Assembly (NCBI GenBank): GCA_963920665.1
Contig: OY987270.1
Span: 20,238,019-20,302,018 of the forward strand
Length of the DNA: 64,000 nucleotides
Reading direction: 5' to 3'
DNA from: Straminergon stramineum
Lineage: Eukaryota > Streptophyta > Bryopsida > Hypnales > Calliergonaceae
The notes below the pieces were generated by a model that searched no databases, was not told where the DNA came from, and saw only the letters and a list, made by a program, of their open reading frames with translations. This document shows positions 1 to 12,900 of the stretch, piece by piece (the first letter of the stretch is position 1; each line of letters starts with the position of its first letter). The position numbers and the translations under genes were made by a program.

Positions 1-3000
1 ACTACCATAATCTATTTTTCTACCTTGATAGGTTGGAGCTGGGGTTCCCTTTTTTCCTCGAGCAATTTTGGCAGAACACTTGATATTCGACCCCTGTTGT
101 TGAGCATGACATTTTGCATTTGATTTGTGGCTAATCCTTGCAATATGCCACTTGGATGTGTCACAGTCACTTTCACACGCAATAGTGACATGTAGAGAAG
201 TATTTGTGTCCAGCTCTTTACCTTTCCCTTCCAAGATCTTCCTAGAAGTGGTTGTGGACCTGGTACGCACGCGCGGTTGAAAGAAATTCACTTTGTCCGG
301 CCGATGTGAGTCTCCAGCATCTCCTATGGGTACATCCAACTTCCTCTTTGTACTTCCAAAGATCTCTTCTCCTTCCAAATGAGGTATTCAATTTCCAAGC
401 CCCTCTGCTCCAGGTAAAGTGTTGAGTGCTTCTGCAATTTTCTTTGGATCTTTGCTTCTAGTGGTAGCCCTCAACTTCAACTCGTTCTTTGATGGACTAG
501 AGCCATGTGCATGACCTCTAAGGTATGCTCGATAATTTGTCATTTGCATCCATGCACGAATACTGTCATCACAAGTGGCATCAAACAAGTTGTTTCCCCT
601 TTTTCCAGACATTTGGAGCCACTTGTTATGAACCGTTTCAGATAAATTGCACGATGGTAGGTCGATCATCTCCTCCAAATTCAATTTCTAGAAATGAATG
701 GAAGTTTAGGGAAGAGTTAGCACTTCACTTTGAAAACCTCATAGACAATTGTAATTGTAAACTCTTTTCTGGTCTACTAAACATGTCCTATCAGGTAATG
801 AAGGACATTCAAAGACAATTTCAAATACACATATATTACTATACAGAAATAGAAGAACACAATGTTCTTTCAACTTCTTGATTCATGGAAGTACTGACAT
901 CATACATAAGGACTTTGAAGAATTGCATGTTCACTTAAAGGCACCTAAAAGAGGGGGTCTAGTAAACACCACAAAGACTTCTGTCGGACCTGACGTATGT
1001 TTTTCCACTGTTTGGTAGACCCCCTTTTGGGGGTACCTAGGAAGAATAACTCTGAAAATTTTAAATTATAAAATGCAATTCTTTCTTTATTCTACATCAT
1101 TGGAAAACAAAGAACATTATATGTAGCACCGTAGGTTTACTTTAACATTATACGATATGACACCTTCACAAAATTGAAATCCCCTTATGCATACAAAGAA
1201 CTATGTCACTCACCATGTCCATGAAGCCTCCCCATTACCGATACCGAAAATGCCAGAAGGCTAGCCAATGGTCTAAATGATGAAGTGCTTCTTCATTTGC
1301 AGCTCCAGATGATAGCCACCATGATCGAATTGCTAGGTAACGTGTCTCTGCCTCATCCATATTCTTGGAATCTTTGTATTGCTTACATAGAGAAAGATGT
1401 TGTTGTTGAAGTGCTTCCTTGATGTACTTCTGAGTGTGTTTATGAAGAGAACTACTCCAATGCAGCAAACAAGTCCTTTCACGATTCTCCATTTCCTCAT
1501 TCGTAGATCCACTCCCATAGACAATCCGGACCGCATTCCAATTGGCCATAGCACTATCAGCCATGAATCCTTTAAAGTTTGGATTTGCCACTCCTTGTCT
1601 CTCCATGACAGTGTTTAAGCTCCTCTAGAATTGTACTTGTACCTCAGTATCTTCTGACTGCATATCGCACAATGCAATAGTCATCACCTTCTTGTACTCA
1701 ACATCATACACGTGGCAGGCCATGGTGGTCCACTCCTTCACGCACTTCACGTGGTCAAACATCAACCACGCGTTCTGTAGATTACCTCCTGGTTGCATGT
1801 GCCTTATAAGGTCCACTCCACTTCCGGGTCCTTCCGTGAGCATTTTGAAGATATAAACCTTCTCCTTTCCTTGGCCAGGGAAGATGCTATTGTGTATGAA
1901 TTCGAATTTCGACTCCTTCTTCATGGTCATAATGTTGTCAATAATCCCTCCTTGATTGTTTGAGCGGAAAGAGGAGATTACATTCCGTATATTTGGACTA
2001 CTGAGATATTAGAAGCGGTCCATAACCTCCTCCATTTCCTCCCCCTTCAATAACTCCTTCTCTCCATCTCCGTTGTGAAATAGATAGTTTATTAAGAACT
2101 CTTTACTGGCGGATAGAGCAATTGCCGAGTTGGTGGCCGCTGGTGTTTTAGCCACCTGCTCTTCAATGAGCCCACAGATTTCCTTTGTAGAATCTCTGTA
2201 CATGCCCTTTGCAACAGGGTGGTTGTGCTCTCCGAAGTATATAGCAGCTCAACTCATTTGTGGATTATCACTAAAAGCGTAGTATATCCTAGCATTGCAG
2301 GGGCTAAGACACAAAGGTGGTTTCCTACACACTTTGCAAACAAGGGTACTGTCTTTGGGAGGTACATCTCCAACTGCAAAAGGAATCGATGTAAAGCCAC
2401 TCCACTCTGTTTCATTCTTCTTGGAAGTTCTATTCAAATAATCATAGTTTGGGTTCATACAAGATAGATGGCCAGCACAGTGGGACTTACGAAACTTGAG
2501 GTTGTCTGAGTTGTTGATGTTTGTGGTGACGAGCCTGCACCACGGGTGTCCATCATAATGCTTGTCCATTCCTTCCAAGCTCCGTGCTGCTGATGAAGAT
2601 GAAGTAGAGCGGCATGGCGGTATTTCGAAAATGATATCTCCATCAAATATTGCTGGAAGACATGCAACACGGTGGTGCTTTATGATGCTCAGATCCATTG
2701 TAGACAATTCATTTCGAGATCGATGCATGTTGGCTAGTCTCGTCAAACAGTCCATTATACTTACATTGCTACTTGGATACGGATGCAACAAAGGATGAGA
2801 CAATGAGGACTGGAATTGACTATTTGATGGACTTCCACATGTGGAGTTTAATGGGGCCATGTTGTTGGGGGTAGTTCTAATAGAACATCCTGCATTTTTG
2901 ACAATCAACTTAGGAGACTCTCCTTCCGATTTACTAGAGAGTTCTATGATTGGATCTAATTTCTCTACCTTCACAGCGTGAAGTAATGAAGGCTTTAGAA

Positions 3001-3373
3001 GAATTGGAGAAACTTGAGGACTTGCACTACGTGAAACACCGTGTACTGTATATGGCATATCTACCATTGAGTTATCTGACTGGCGACTCAAAATCTTAGT
3101 GGAAGACCCTAGCATGGAAAGAGGAAGTCCGTATGCTCTATAGTTCCCGGGGGAAAGGTACCAGCAATGTTCTTCATCTTCTACGGATTTCACAACAGGG
3201 ACAAATTCTTTCACCTTGCCTAACTCTGACATCCTTTCTTCTTCAACATAGATAGAGGACTCTACAAATCTAAATCAAACGTGTAGAAGGTGACTGAGAA
3301 CTCTAGCGCATCCTCCATCCTCTACTGGAAACATAAGAGGTACCTCATGACCATCTACTCGAATGCAAGCCAT
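1..3373 (-). pseudogene. Mutator-like SWIM transposase, element 1 copy (decayed, runs off left edge)
   Basis: This is the mirror copy of the transposase at 45845-53279. Exon 1 runs from an ATG at 3373 down to 1214 (720 codons) and ends at a GTGAGT donor. Exon 2 starts at 687 after a CTAG acceptor and continues off the window. One reading frame is kept throughout, but it is broken by stops at 3275-3277, 2249-2251, 2009-2011, 1625-1627, 1235-1237 and 388-390. Compared with the other copy, most are CGA-to-TGA, CAA-to-TAA or TGG-to-TAG changes. Visible parts are a Cys/His cluster ending in FGEHNHPVAKGMY (WRKY-GCM/FLYWCH-like DNA-binding finger of MULE transposases), then an RNase-H-like segment with candidate catalytic Asp in CHVYDVEYKKVM and in FMADSAMANWNAV. 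The SWIM finger lies beyond the left edge. No functional protein is expected. Confidence 0.75.
943..1038. repeat. Palindromic mini-element in the transposase intron (element 1)
   Basis: A roughly 90 bp unit with inverted ends (GAGGGGGTCTA ... TAGACCCCC) surrounds a diverged palindrome, CTGTCGGACCTGACG, at 981-995. It lies inside the only intron seen in the transposase gene. A related unit sits at the equivalent place in the other copy (51548-51638), so insertion preceded duplication of the element. Confidence 0.6.
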
Positions 3374-4085
3374 TCGGAGAACTTACACATAGAGCAATGG
3401 AAATGAAGACTGGTAATCAAAAGCATGATATAGAGATGAGGAGAATTTGAATCAACTCAAATGGTTTATCACGGACAATTGTACAAAACTATGAAATAGT
3501 ACTAGTAGTTGGCTTAGCATTTGGTTTCCTCTTCAAAAATAGATTTTTGAAATGTACCTTTTCCAATCCCCTTACGACCATCCATTTTAAATATAGTACC
3601 ATCATGTGCCGCCATCTACACTACATTATTACTGACCAGTACTGAAATGAATGGCGGGTGAATTACTATCAATAGTCGCCATTTGCATCCAATCTTTATT
3701 GAAACCCCAGCCATCCAATCTTTTTGCACACTAACCATCATCTGCTATAAAGTCTAACAATTCCAGCCCTATTCTCCGCCGCCTTCCAAGCCCTTTACAC
3801 TACCCTTTTTTCAAAAACTCCTAAATGCACGGTAGCCGCCCCTAGATGTCATTCATGGAATGTGTCAGATTCTTACACCAAATCGCTTGCCTTCAACTTA
3901 AAGCTATTTACGGCGCGTCGGCGCATGAAGCGAACTTTCACATATCACTAGGTCACTGCTACTATAAGCCTCTGTCATTACTACACTTTTCAATGTGACA
4001 GTGCATGCTTCTAGACCATTCCCTTGAACTTTATAAATAGCAAGCATCTTTGTAGTGTCGACCCATTGCATACTTTCAGTTCCAA
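3374..4085. promoter_or_regulatory. Divergent promoter region between transposase and small basic ORF (element 1)
   Basis: The 0.7 kb between two head-to-head genes has no ORF of its own and is kept in the other element at 45084-45844. A TATA-like TATAAATAG occurs near 4031, about 55 bp before the small basic ORF. That both genes fire from here is inferred from their orientation, not seen directly. Confidence 0.4.
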
Positions 4086-4451
4086 GTGCTTGCCAGAGTT
4101 CAGAGAGTTAGAGTCCATGTAGTCACCTCTGTCATGCTTGTAGAAAAGTTGGGCACATCCATTTCTAGTACGTTGTCGAGAAGGAGGAAGTGTAGGCATA
4201 AGTCTTTGTATTTCTCATCTTACAAGGAACTGCGAAGATCTAGAATGACGCGAGGGAAGAAAGTCATGTCGAAGATAGGTCAGTCCACATCGAGCGACCT
4301 TCGTGAAGCACTTTGCTTTGTTACTAACGATGGGAGTGGGGAAGAAACTATTGGAGCGAACAGCTTAGAGGTACTGCGAGAGATGTCCGAGGACACAACA
4401 TGCAGACAAAGTGAAGGACAACAGGAGGTCACCGCTACTGTAAGAACCTAG
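4086..4451 (+). CDS. Small basic ORF, first exon of the divergent unit (element 1)
   Basis: I do not recognise this protein. It has a basic N-terminal half (SRRRKCRHKSLYF, RRSRMTRGKKVMSK) and a more acidic C-terminal half ending EGQQEVTATVRT. The homologous ORF at 44766-45083 (minus) keeps LRRRKNRHRSLYF, RSRMTRGKKVMSK and DGSGEDT, so it is conserved in both elements and is probably a real exon. The last codons contain a GTAAGA that could be a splice donor in both copies. The next conserved coding segment on this strand is the acidic ORF at 9320-9802, so the two may be parts of one spliced gene. The ATG at 4086 is the first in frame; the other copy aligns only from about the 19th codon. Confidence 0.4.
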   Translation: MLARVQRVRVHVVTSVMLVEKLGTSISSTLSRRRKCRHKSLYFSSYKELRRSRMTRGKKVMSKIGQSTSSDLREALCFVTNDGSGEETIGANSLEVLREMSEDTTCRQSEGQQEVTATVRT

Positions 4452-7319
4452 CAAAATTATTCCTTCTTTTTTGTTTGTTCACTATCATTGCTTTTGATGT
4501 AAATCCTTTGCATTCTTGGTAAGTCATGATGCCTTCTTAGATAGGCAGGAATGAAAACAATTTTTCTTTCCACTAAAAGAAACTTAAGTTCCATGTGATG
4601 GATTGTAGGTGACATCTAAAGGAACACCTTTGTTTTTAAGTCAATATTAACATCAATTTCTTATAGTGCTCCTTAGAATGATTGAATATAGTAGGGTTTG
4701 AATGTCACATTTCATTACATGAGTGATATGAATGCTTCTTAGAGAACTTGTGAAATATCAGTCATTTAGGGACATTCAAGGGCTCCAAGAGCCCATTTCA
4801 AGGTTGTTTCCTGCATTGTTCCTTGTGCAGCCAGAAATTGGGAACCAACCTATAATGGGCTGAATTAATGAATTTAGGGAAATTGTTTTTAAATTTGTTT
4901 TCCCCAAATTTTTTGAATAGAATTGATAAACTTTTTTTTTCCAAATTTTTTGTGGAAAATCATGTTTAAAATTTATAAATACATTATTTTTTGACCTGGC
5001 AGTGACTGTGCCATGTCATATTGCTGTTGTGTCGAGTTCTCACAGCTTGAAAACACCCAATAACTCACAGGTTTCTAGAGTCCTCAAATTTAATCTAATG
5101 GCTTCCATGTAGAAGAAATAAAACAAAATGAAAGAGCAATGTAGTTTGAACTCTATAAAGAACATGGGAGTCGAATTCCTTTCATTCGTGAACACCAATT
5201 ACATATGTCTCTCAGCCCTTAAATGATGGCTATTAACCCATAGAAATCTAGATTTATCTCTCAAATTGACAATTTGAAAAGAATCACTATAAAGTGCTAT
5301 TAGAAAGTATGTTGTGGAATTGGTATACAATTTGAAGTTGTAGATTTTGATTTATAGGTTCCATTTGTGTAGTTAGATTTAGGAATGTAGTTACCATTTC
5401 TTTTTTTAAAATTTTGAATAGGAAATTCCGAAATTCCCTCAAAATTCAATTACAAGCAGAATATTATCATTTTGGGGGGTATCTTCAATTGTAATGGATT
5501 TGAAGGGAGGTTATTTTCGCATGGTGATTTCTGAAAAATTCTATGTTCTTCAAACCCATGACCTGATTTTGGCTAATCCAAACCCTAAAATAAAGTCAAA
5601 GTAGTTTAACCACTTCACATATTCACACGTTTGTAATTTTAGAAGAATATATAATCTAGTGACATCCAATCTGACCTTTACATAGGACAACTACTTCATA
5701 ACGCATGTCCACAAATTAGAATAACTTTTAGCCAAGAATTTATAAGGATGAAACTCTTGTTTCTATGTTTTGATCATCCTAGAAATGGATGTTGTAGCGC
5801 TTAGGGGTTAAAAGCACTAGTGAATTGGATCAAGGTGAAATCCCCCCCTCGCTCATTCACCAGGCTGGGGTGGATTGACCCAGATATTTGCTTGTCCCCC
5901 TTTAGTCAATCCATGCATGTAAATAAAAGGACTCCTTCTTTGGTGCATCATTAATTATTTGCACGTACCTAACATACCTAATTTAGGGCTTTCAATTGCA
6001 AATATGAATTCAACATTTCATAAATTTTGCATGCCTGACAAATTAAAAAATTGCATTTTTTCCTTTTGGACGAGAGAGGGGGTCAATTCTTCCAGGCCTT
6101 CCCTTCCATCATCCTATAAGAAATTCTAAAAAAGAACTATCTCGAGTCTAATTCATTCATACTATATACCTCTGCACACAAATATGGGGGCTCTGATTGC
6201 AAATATGCAAATTTAATCTTTTCTGGCACATTTCAAAAAAGGACTTTCCCTCACAAATATACGCGGAATGACATGGGTTATGTTCTTTGGATCAGTAACT
6301 TGGCCGAAAGTATCAGAGATTAGTATGTGGTCAAAATAGATTTTAAAGGTTGCTTTCATGGTCGATAAGAACCTCACATTCCACATTAGCAAGTTCCAGC
6401 AAATGTGCGAGATTTCTTACCCACCCACCTATCATTAGGCAAGAGTATAATTTCCTTTCCTATTAATAAATCCGCTTCACCCGAGGAATGCTGGCAAGAC
6501 TGAAATCCCTAGATGATACATTCGTCAGCCATGCAGTAGCAATCGTGGATTCTCAAGCACGATACGTAGATCGACAGTCTAAAATAGAAACTTCTGAGTT
6601 ATTCTGGGAAAAGTCAAATGTGGAGAGTCGCGTGGAGTCGGATTTCATGGCGGCGCATTGTTTTCTCCGTGGGCCTCTCCGGTGCTTCTCTGTCTTTCTG
6701 GACAAGGACTTCCTTAGGTTCAGAGAGTGGAGCTGGGGTGCATCACTCCTCGTCTCAACACATTCAATTTTCACTCGCATTATTGTTGTTTGCATTCAAC
6801 AGGCTCGGCAGCAGGGGAGGATGACTCGAAACACGAGGAGTACAGCAAGAGCACTCGAAGAAGCGACTGGGCAGGAGACTCCATCTCGTTGAACAATGCA
6901 GGTATGACGATTCTGATTTGAACTTCTCTTATTTTGTTTGAGAGTGATAGGGGCTCACGTGAGTTGTAGTGTCCATACAGTCTCCCGTCCACAACCAAAA
7001 TCGACTTGTCTTCTAGTTAGAAAAATCACTTGTTTTATGACCTTTGAGGTTTATAATCTCATTGCTTCGAGATCTGGGCTTCTTTCGCCATTGATAGCTT
7101 GGCTTCGTTTTCCTTCGATATCTGGGCTTCCATCGCCTTTGAGCCTGGGATTTCATCGCCTTTGAGCCTAGGATTTCACGGCCTTTGAGCTCTGGTCTCG
7201 CGGATACTTGTTCGAATTGGTTATGCTCCTATCTAAATCTGCAATGGCTAAATTTGTTCCACAGTGGAAGATCATGAGGGTTGAAATTTAGAATTCCTTC
7301 CAGTACGAGATTTTGGAGG

Positions 7320-7390
7320 TCAAGCTAGGGATCCTCGATCTACTATCGGATCCAACATCTCCGTAGTCCCCAGTTGCTAGACCCCCATAT
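7320..7390. repeat. Palindromic mini-element
   Basis: A diverged core, CTATCGGATCCAACA (about 7343-7357), is followed by a right end reading CTAGACCCCCA near 7377-7387. Confidence 0.5.
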
Positions 7391-7440
7391 TTTGTGAATG
7401 GAACGATCATGGAAATTAGAGAAACACCTGATCATAAAAT

Positions 7441-7517
7441 TTGGGGGTTGGGTGAAGTGTTCCTCACTTACTGTCGGGTCCAACAGCTGTGTACTTACCA
7501 TTTGCTGGACCCCCATA
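7441..7517. repeat. Palindromic mini-element
   Basis: The left end has GGGGGTT. The core CTGTCGGGTCCAACAG is at 7471-7486 and the right end is CTGGACCCCCA. Overall layout matches the other members of the family. Confidence 0.55.
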
Positions 7518-7934
7518 TTCTCTCGTGGTAATGGTCAACTAGTCTTCAACAGCGGGTATGGCCGACCAGCAACGTCATTGTGAACCGTAAGCCAAACCAC
7601 CATCGGATTGACTTTTGTTTCATGATCTTCGAAATTTGGGCTTCTTTCGCCTTCGATGTCTGGGCTTTGTTCTCCTTCAAGATCTGGGCTTCTTTCACCA
7701 TCAATAGCTCGGCTTCGTTCTCCTTCGATGTCTGGGCTTCTTTCGCCTTTGAGCTCTAGGCTTCTTTTGCCTTTGAGCTCTGGGATTTCATGGCCTTTGA
7801 GCTCTGGTCTCGCGGATACTTGTTCGAATTAATTATGCTCCTATCTAAATCTGCAATGGCTAAATTTGTTCCACAGTGGAAGATCATGCGGGGTGAAATT
7901 TAGAATTCCTTCTAGTACAAGATTTTGGAGGTCA

Positions 7935-8003
7935 AGCTGGGGATCCTCGATCTACTGTCGGATTCGACTAATCACAAAGGTGATCCAGCTGGACCCCCCG
8001 AAA
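7935..8003. repeat. Palindromic mini-element
   Basis: The core CTGTCGGATTCGAC at 7954-7967 is followed by a right end CTGGACCCCCC. Confidence 0.5.
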
Positions 8004-9169
8004 TAGTACTTTGTATTCATTGATATAGTCATCACCTTTTTTTTCTTTGACGTTTGGGTTTTGGGAATGCATTTTACCATAAAATGTCAAGGAGGTTGTT
8101 TTATCTTTGTTGCAAGAAGGTTGTTTTCCAAAATTAAACTCGGGATATTTGCCTTCAATTACCATCTTCTTAAATTGATATAGTTAAGCTTTTCGTATAG
8201 GCCGCCTTCATTTGTTTTCCCATTTTTAGGTCCCTTTGTCATTTTGTTATTAGAAAAGTAGATATGATTGTTGGTCAAGAATGAAGAATTAAAGCTTCAT
8301 ACTAGGAACTTGATTGTCCTTGCAATCTTGTATAAAGTAGGAATTTCTATACATTGTCTCCCTATTAACAATTTAACATCAAATTTGGATGTTTACTATA
8401 AAGTTATAGTTTGAATGTAGTGAAGTCCATTTGCTTTAGGTTATGAAAACTCACTATAGATTATATAATCGTTTGTATTTAGTTTACATGATATGGGATT
8501 TTATTTCAAAAAAAGGAATAAAAGGTTGTAGTAAGAAATGACTCAATGATCTAGTGTAGCCTTTAAATTTGGGTGAACTTGCAAGTTCATGTTGTTGAGG
8601 TGGGCTTTGCTTTGGTTCTTTGTGTTTGGTCATTCTTTGGCTTTAGTGATTCATGAAAATATTACATAGATGATATAGTATCTAGTTGCAAGCCTTTTCC
8701 ATAAAAATCAACACCTTTTTATAACTATTTAGTTATTGATAATTTTGTTGTTGGTATCATGAACTTGAATGAGGTAATTGGTTTCATGGAAGTTTTATAG
8801 TTTAGATACTAGTCATTTGTTTGTGACATGCTCTTGTTGGGCATTGGTTGTTTGAAAAATTCTTTGAGATTGTTGGATTAGGGTGAGCTTAATAAAAGGA
8901 TTCTCAAATCACCCTTTCTTATTTCTCTTTGTGAAGATTCATAGCATTTTGTGCTTTGTAGTTTAGCTTGACATTGAAGAATTGTACGTTGATCTCTAAT
9001 GCTTTGCTTAATACATCTTGAGAATGTACGAGGATTCCATGATTAGTGAATAAGAGTTTCATGATTTTTGAAAAAGAGAGTACTTAAGGGTTTTATGTAT
9101 GATTTACGGTCATAGTGATTACTTTAGAGCTTCATGATTTTTAAAGATATGCACCTTCAGTCAAGGCTC

Positions 9170-9237
9170 CATTGGAGGAACAACCAACCACTGTCGGATC
9201 CGACACTTTGGTTTAGAGCATTTGCTGGACCCTTGAA
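9170..9237. repeat. Palindromic mini-element
   Basis: The core CTGTCGGATCCGACAC is at 9191-9206, followed by TTGCTGGACCC. The left end is eroded. Confidence 0.5.
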
Positions 9238-9319
9238 ATTTGTGGTTTTGTTCTTTTGATTGGCAATATAAGTCATGTAATTGACATAGAGATTATTGAA
9301 TGTGTTAATTAAAAAATAG

Positions 9320-9802
9320 GGAGGATGTCGAGGGAGCACATCAACACCCATTATTCTACCTCAAAATCTCCCAATCGCTCATGAAGCCCGACCATCCCAA
9401 CCTTTGACACCCACAAACAAAGTCGTGGAGGTCGAAGGTGACCCAAGAGAGGAAGAAGGCAAAGAGAAAGATGTGGTAAGTTTCAATGATATCATGGATG
9501 CTGCTGACCATGCTGCAGATGCGTATGAGATTTCATGCATGAGTCGTGTGAGTGACTCCAGTGCACATAGACGCCGTCAACGTTTTGCTAGAATGTTAGA
9601 ATTTGCTAGATGCAAGACGACCGTAATGGCTCCTGAGAGTTCTGACACAGAATATAGCTTAGAAAGTCAAGATTCTATTACTATTGATGGTCCAATTTCG
9701 GAGGACACATGTCAGTGTGAGTGTAGCACAATTCAAGGTAGACAGGAAGTTGTCATCATTCACTTGAGTTCGGACTGAGAGGAGGATATAGATATTGATT
9801 GA
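9320..9802 (+). CDS. Acidic ORF upstream of the ParB-methyltransferase gene (element 1)
   Basis: I do not recognise this protein. An acceptor-like AAAAAATAG precedes the open segment in both element copies. Conserved pieces are DVVSFNDIMD, ADRAADA-type Ala/Asp-rich sequence, SCMSRVSD, LARMLEFA, a Cys pair in EDTCQC, and a tail reading EVVIIHL followed by acidic residues. The end is a TGA at 9800-9802 that both copies share (DID then stop). In this copy an earlier TGA at 9776-9778 replaces a Ser codon of the other copy. The segment sits about 160 bp before the ParB-methyltransferase ATG on the same strand. It could be the last exon of a gene that begins with the small basic ORF at 4086. Confidence 0.45.
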
Positions 9803-9961
9803 TTCCACAAATTTGGAATCATTTTGTAAATATACCATGTAATTCAATTTGAATTCCTAAAGTGCATGTTACAAATTTTGAATGTGTATCTTTCATTTTC
9901 AATTTGATTTCATTACTCCAAGTTCAAGAATGCTGATTATATTTCATTCTTGCACAAGCAG

Positions 9962-12900
9962 ATGGATGTGTCTCCTACAATATTGTCAGAAGATGAGACC
10001 ATATTGGAAACCCAAAACAATGATGACACTCCTCAGCCAGACATTGAAGGTGAAGATGAAGGGGAGTTTGTGGAGGAGGAGGTGGCGGTAGACATCTTGG
10101 AAGAAGAAGATAAGGACTTGGACGAGGACGAATTGCGGTCATACCACAAGGTAGATTCCGTGAAGACCATCGCTTCTTTGAGGATGAAGCCCGATCACCT
10201 TTTTCGGCTACAAATCCCTCTTTGCCGAATGGTGGCCATGCCTATGGTAAGGCCAACACTTGCATGTGATTTGAAGTTGCTAGAGCAAGAGTTCAATAAA
10301 GGATACTGAGATGGGGCTGCGGTTTTTTATGTCACCACGACAAATGAAGTCGGGGAGAGTTCAACATTCACGGAAGCAGAGATGGAGGAATGGGATCCAT
10401 TATGGAAAAAGAGGAATGCCATTTTCAATGCCCAAGTTGATTTAGTGCCAGAGCTGAGGTTTTTAAAAAACTTCAAGTTCTTTATTTGTGATGGTAATCA
10501 CAGACTCTTGTCGTGGATGAATCATATCACAAGGAAACACTTAAAAGAATGGGATTGGCATTGTGCTGTGGACTCCATTGTTCTAGATACGAAGGGAAAG
10601 ACAGAGTTGGTCATGCATGTTATGCATGACATAAACAAGTGAGTAATTCATCCATGCTCCGTGAATTAGTCATTTATTAAGACTTTGAATTGAATTGAAA
10701 AATGATGCATTTGGTGTGGAAGACACTAACTAATATTGTGTTTATGAATTTTAGGTCCACAGAAGATTCTCATGTAAAGACCAATCTAGTCCATACTTTA
10801 TACCGGGTTCAAAAGTATGGACTTCTTCCCATCGACCGCTTCAACAAGATGTTGAGGCCATCAGAGCTCAAACGATGTGGGGCACCTAAAACCAGGAAGA
10901 CTTGGTACTCTATGCCACTAGAGGTCTTCACAACTTTTGTTTTCCGGGTGAGGAATTATTTCATTAAATTTACTCTAAATATATTGTGACTTGAATTTTA
11001 ATATGGTTATGGGTTTTATTTTTGACATTGATTTGAATATCCTTAACATATATTATTTTGGCTTTTATCTTGCTCCTTAATAGAATTTCTTCTTTTCATT
11101 TGATATGTGAAGCAAGAGATAGCCCAGGCAATGGATGCTGCACTTCGAAAGTACAATGAGAACACACCATAGCAAGATAAAACTCCTGAGGGACTTGCAC
11201 ATGCCATGAGAGCTGGAGCAAAAGAGAAGACAAACAAGTTGAATATGAAGATGATGAAGTTGGTCACGGTGGCCAATCCCAGTCATGGGCCGGAATTTTT
11301 GGAAGAGGTAAGTTTCGTATACACAGAATCAGTACATTACAATAGTCTTAGGTAGAGTTCAAATTGGAATTTACATTGTAGATAATTTTGGGGCAGGTGG
11401 AAAAACACTGGAGTGCAAATGAGGTCCCCGAGATGACTCTCGAAAAACTTCAAATGGTGGCCACTTGCAACACCACTCCTTTTCACAAGATCAAGTTTTT
11501 GAAGTGGTGGAACTCCTCCATGCCTTCACGTGATGCTAGACAGTTTCTGCCAAGGCTTGTATCTGAAACACTATTGGGCCCTTTCTTGAATAGATGCGTT
11601 TGGTATGCTGGGGTAAGTGTTTGAGTTCTAATTATTTTGATTTTGAGAACGTAAGAGTAAAGAGTCTTCAATTAATGAAATTTTGAATTTTGGAAATCCT
11701 TAGAGAGCAATATTAAATGCTAACTAATTCACTTTTTTTTTAGATTGAAGATGTAGCTGTAGAATACTTCGAGAATGCGGTGAGGCAAGACAACATCAAC
11801 ATCAACGTTCCAATGCAACCTGAGACCTTGTCCGAATATATAGAAGGTTGGAGGAGGAAGATTTGGGATCAAGGCTTCATGGCTCACTTGAGAGGAACGA
11901 ACTGCTTCAAAAAAAGTGACAATTTCATGACTTACGAGGGGTCAAAACAAGCGGTGCGAAGGGTACTTTTTCGGTATGCTTCAATTACTTCCTAGGAATT
12001 TGATTCATAATATTTAAGCACTTCAAATTCTGTAATGTGTTGGGTTTCTTTACCCTAATCATGAAAAAAAAAATGAAAATGAATGGGTAGACCAAAAATG
12101 GGGGGTCCCTAAGGTACCTTTGAAACCACTGTCGAATCCGACAGTGGTTTGACAAGTACTTCTTGGCCCCCTTGTTTTGGGTTCTTCTACTTTCCACATT
12201 GTAATTGTTGTAGCTCAATTTGTTTAAAAATTCAAATTATTTTTTTATGCAGTTCTACATAAGGTTGAAATAGCATTTTTTATTTCCTTCATATTTTGTT
12301 ATTGATCTTTGTTGTTGTGGAACAATCTTCCTTTATATTGTGGTAGGTACTTCAAGCATGAGCTGGAGGCAAAAGGGGCAATCAAGAGAAAGGACTTGCC
12401 TCCATTCCTCTCAAATTTTCTCGACCGTGCCTCTGCGGATTGCATGTATACAGCAAATCAACTTCGAACATACACCACGTCTCACCTCAGTGGTGGCGGA
12501 TGGTATATTGATTGCCCAATCTCGTACACGCATCCATCAGAGGTAGAATTGCGAAATTCCTTGGAGGGAATTGGAACTATTGATATGGATGTAGATGAGT
12601 TCGTTGGGCTAACCGATAAACAAAGGGAGAAGGCCATTGCTAGGAGGGAAACTAATGATAGGAGGAAAGCGACTCGAATCCAAATTGCTTTGGAAAACAA
12701 AGAGAAAAAAGAGGCAGACCGTGTAGCCAAGTTGGCAAAGAAGGAGAAGGAGAAAGAGAAGGAGAAGGAAGAGAAGGCCAAGGCAAAAGGGAAGAAGGAG
12801 GACGGAGAAGGTATAGTTCCTACATCATCGACGGTAGATCAAGGCTCTCAGATGGAAGCTGGAGCACATAGTGGAATGAAGAGGAAGGCCGTATTGCCAC

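Larger units (their letters stand above)
7071..7965. repeat. Direct repeat pair (7071-7355 and 7681-7965) with 20-25 bp internal units
   Basis: Two copies of about 285 bp start at GATCTGGGCTTCTTTC and run in parallel to a GTCGGATYCRAC-type palindrome. The first half is built from short imperfect units of the type TTCGCCTTTGAGCTCTGGG. The second half is unique sequence, including CTCGCGGATACTTGTTCGAA. Between the copies lies another palindromic mini-element (7441-7517). Confidence 0.7.
4452..9319. other. Long non-coding stretch (intron or spacer) of element 1
   Basis: About 4.9 kb with no convincing gene. It may be one or more introns between the small basic ORF and the acidic ORF. A short open segment at 6801-6899 is bounded by an acceptor-like CAACAG and a donor-like CAGGTATGA and could be an exon, but nothing confirms it. 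The stretch also holds the direct repeat at 7071/7681 and several palindromic mini-elements. Confidence 0.4.

Noticed and set aside
6488..7165. Cluster of overlapping ORFs on both strands at 6488-7165
   Set aside because: None has a homologue elsewhere in the window or a recognisable motif; only a possible small exon at 6801-6899 is kept as a note.
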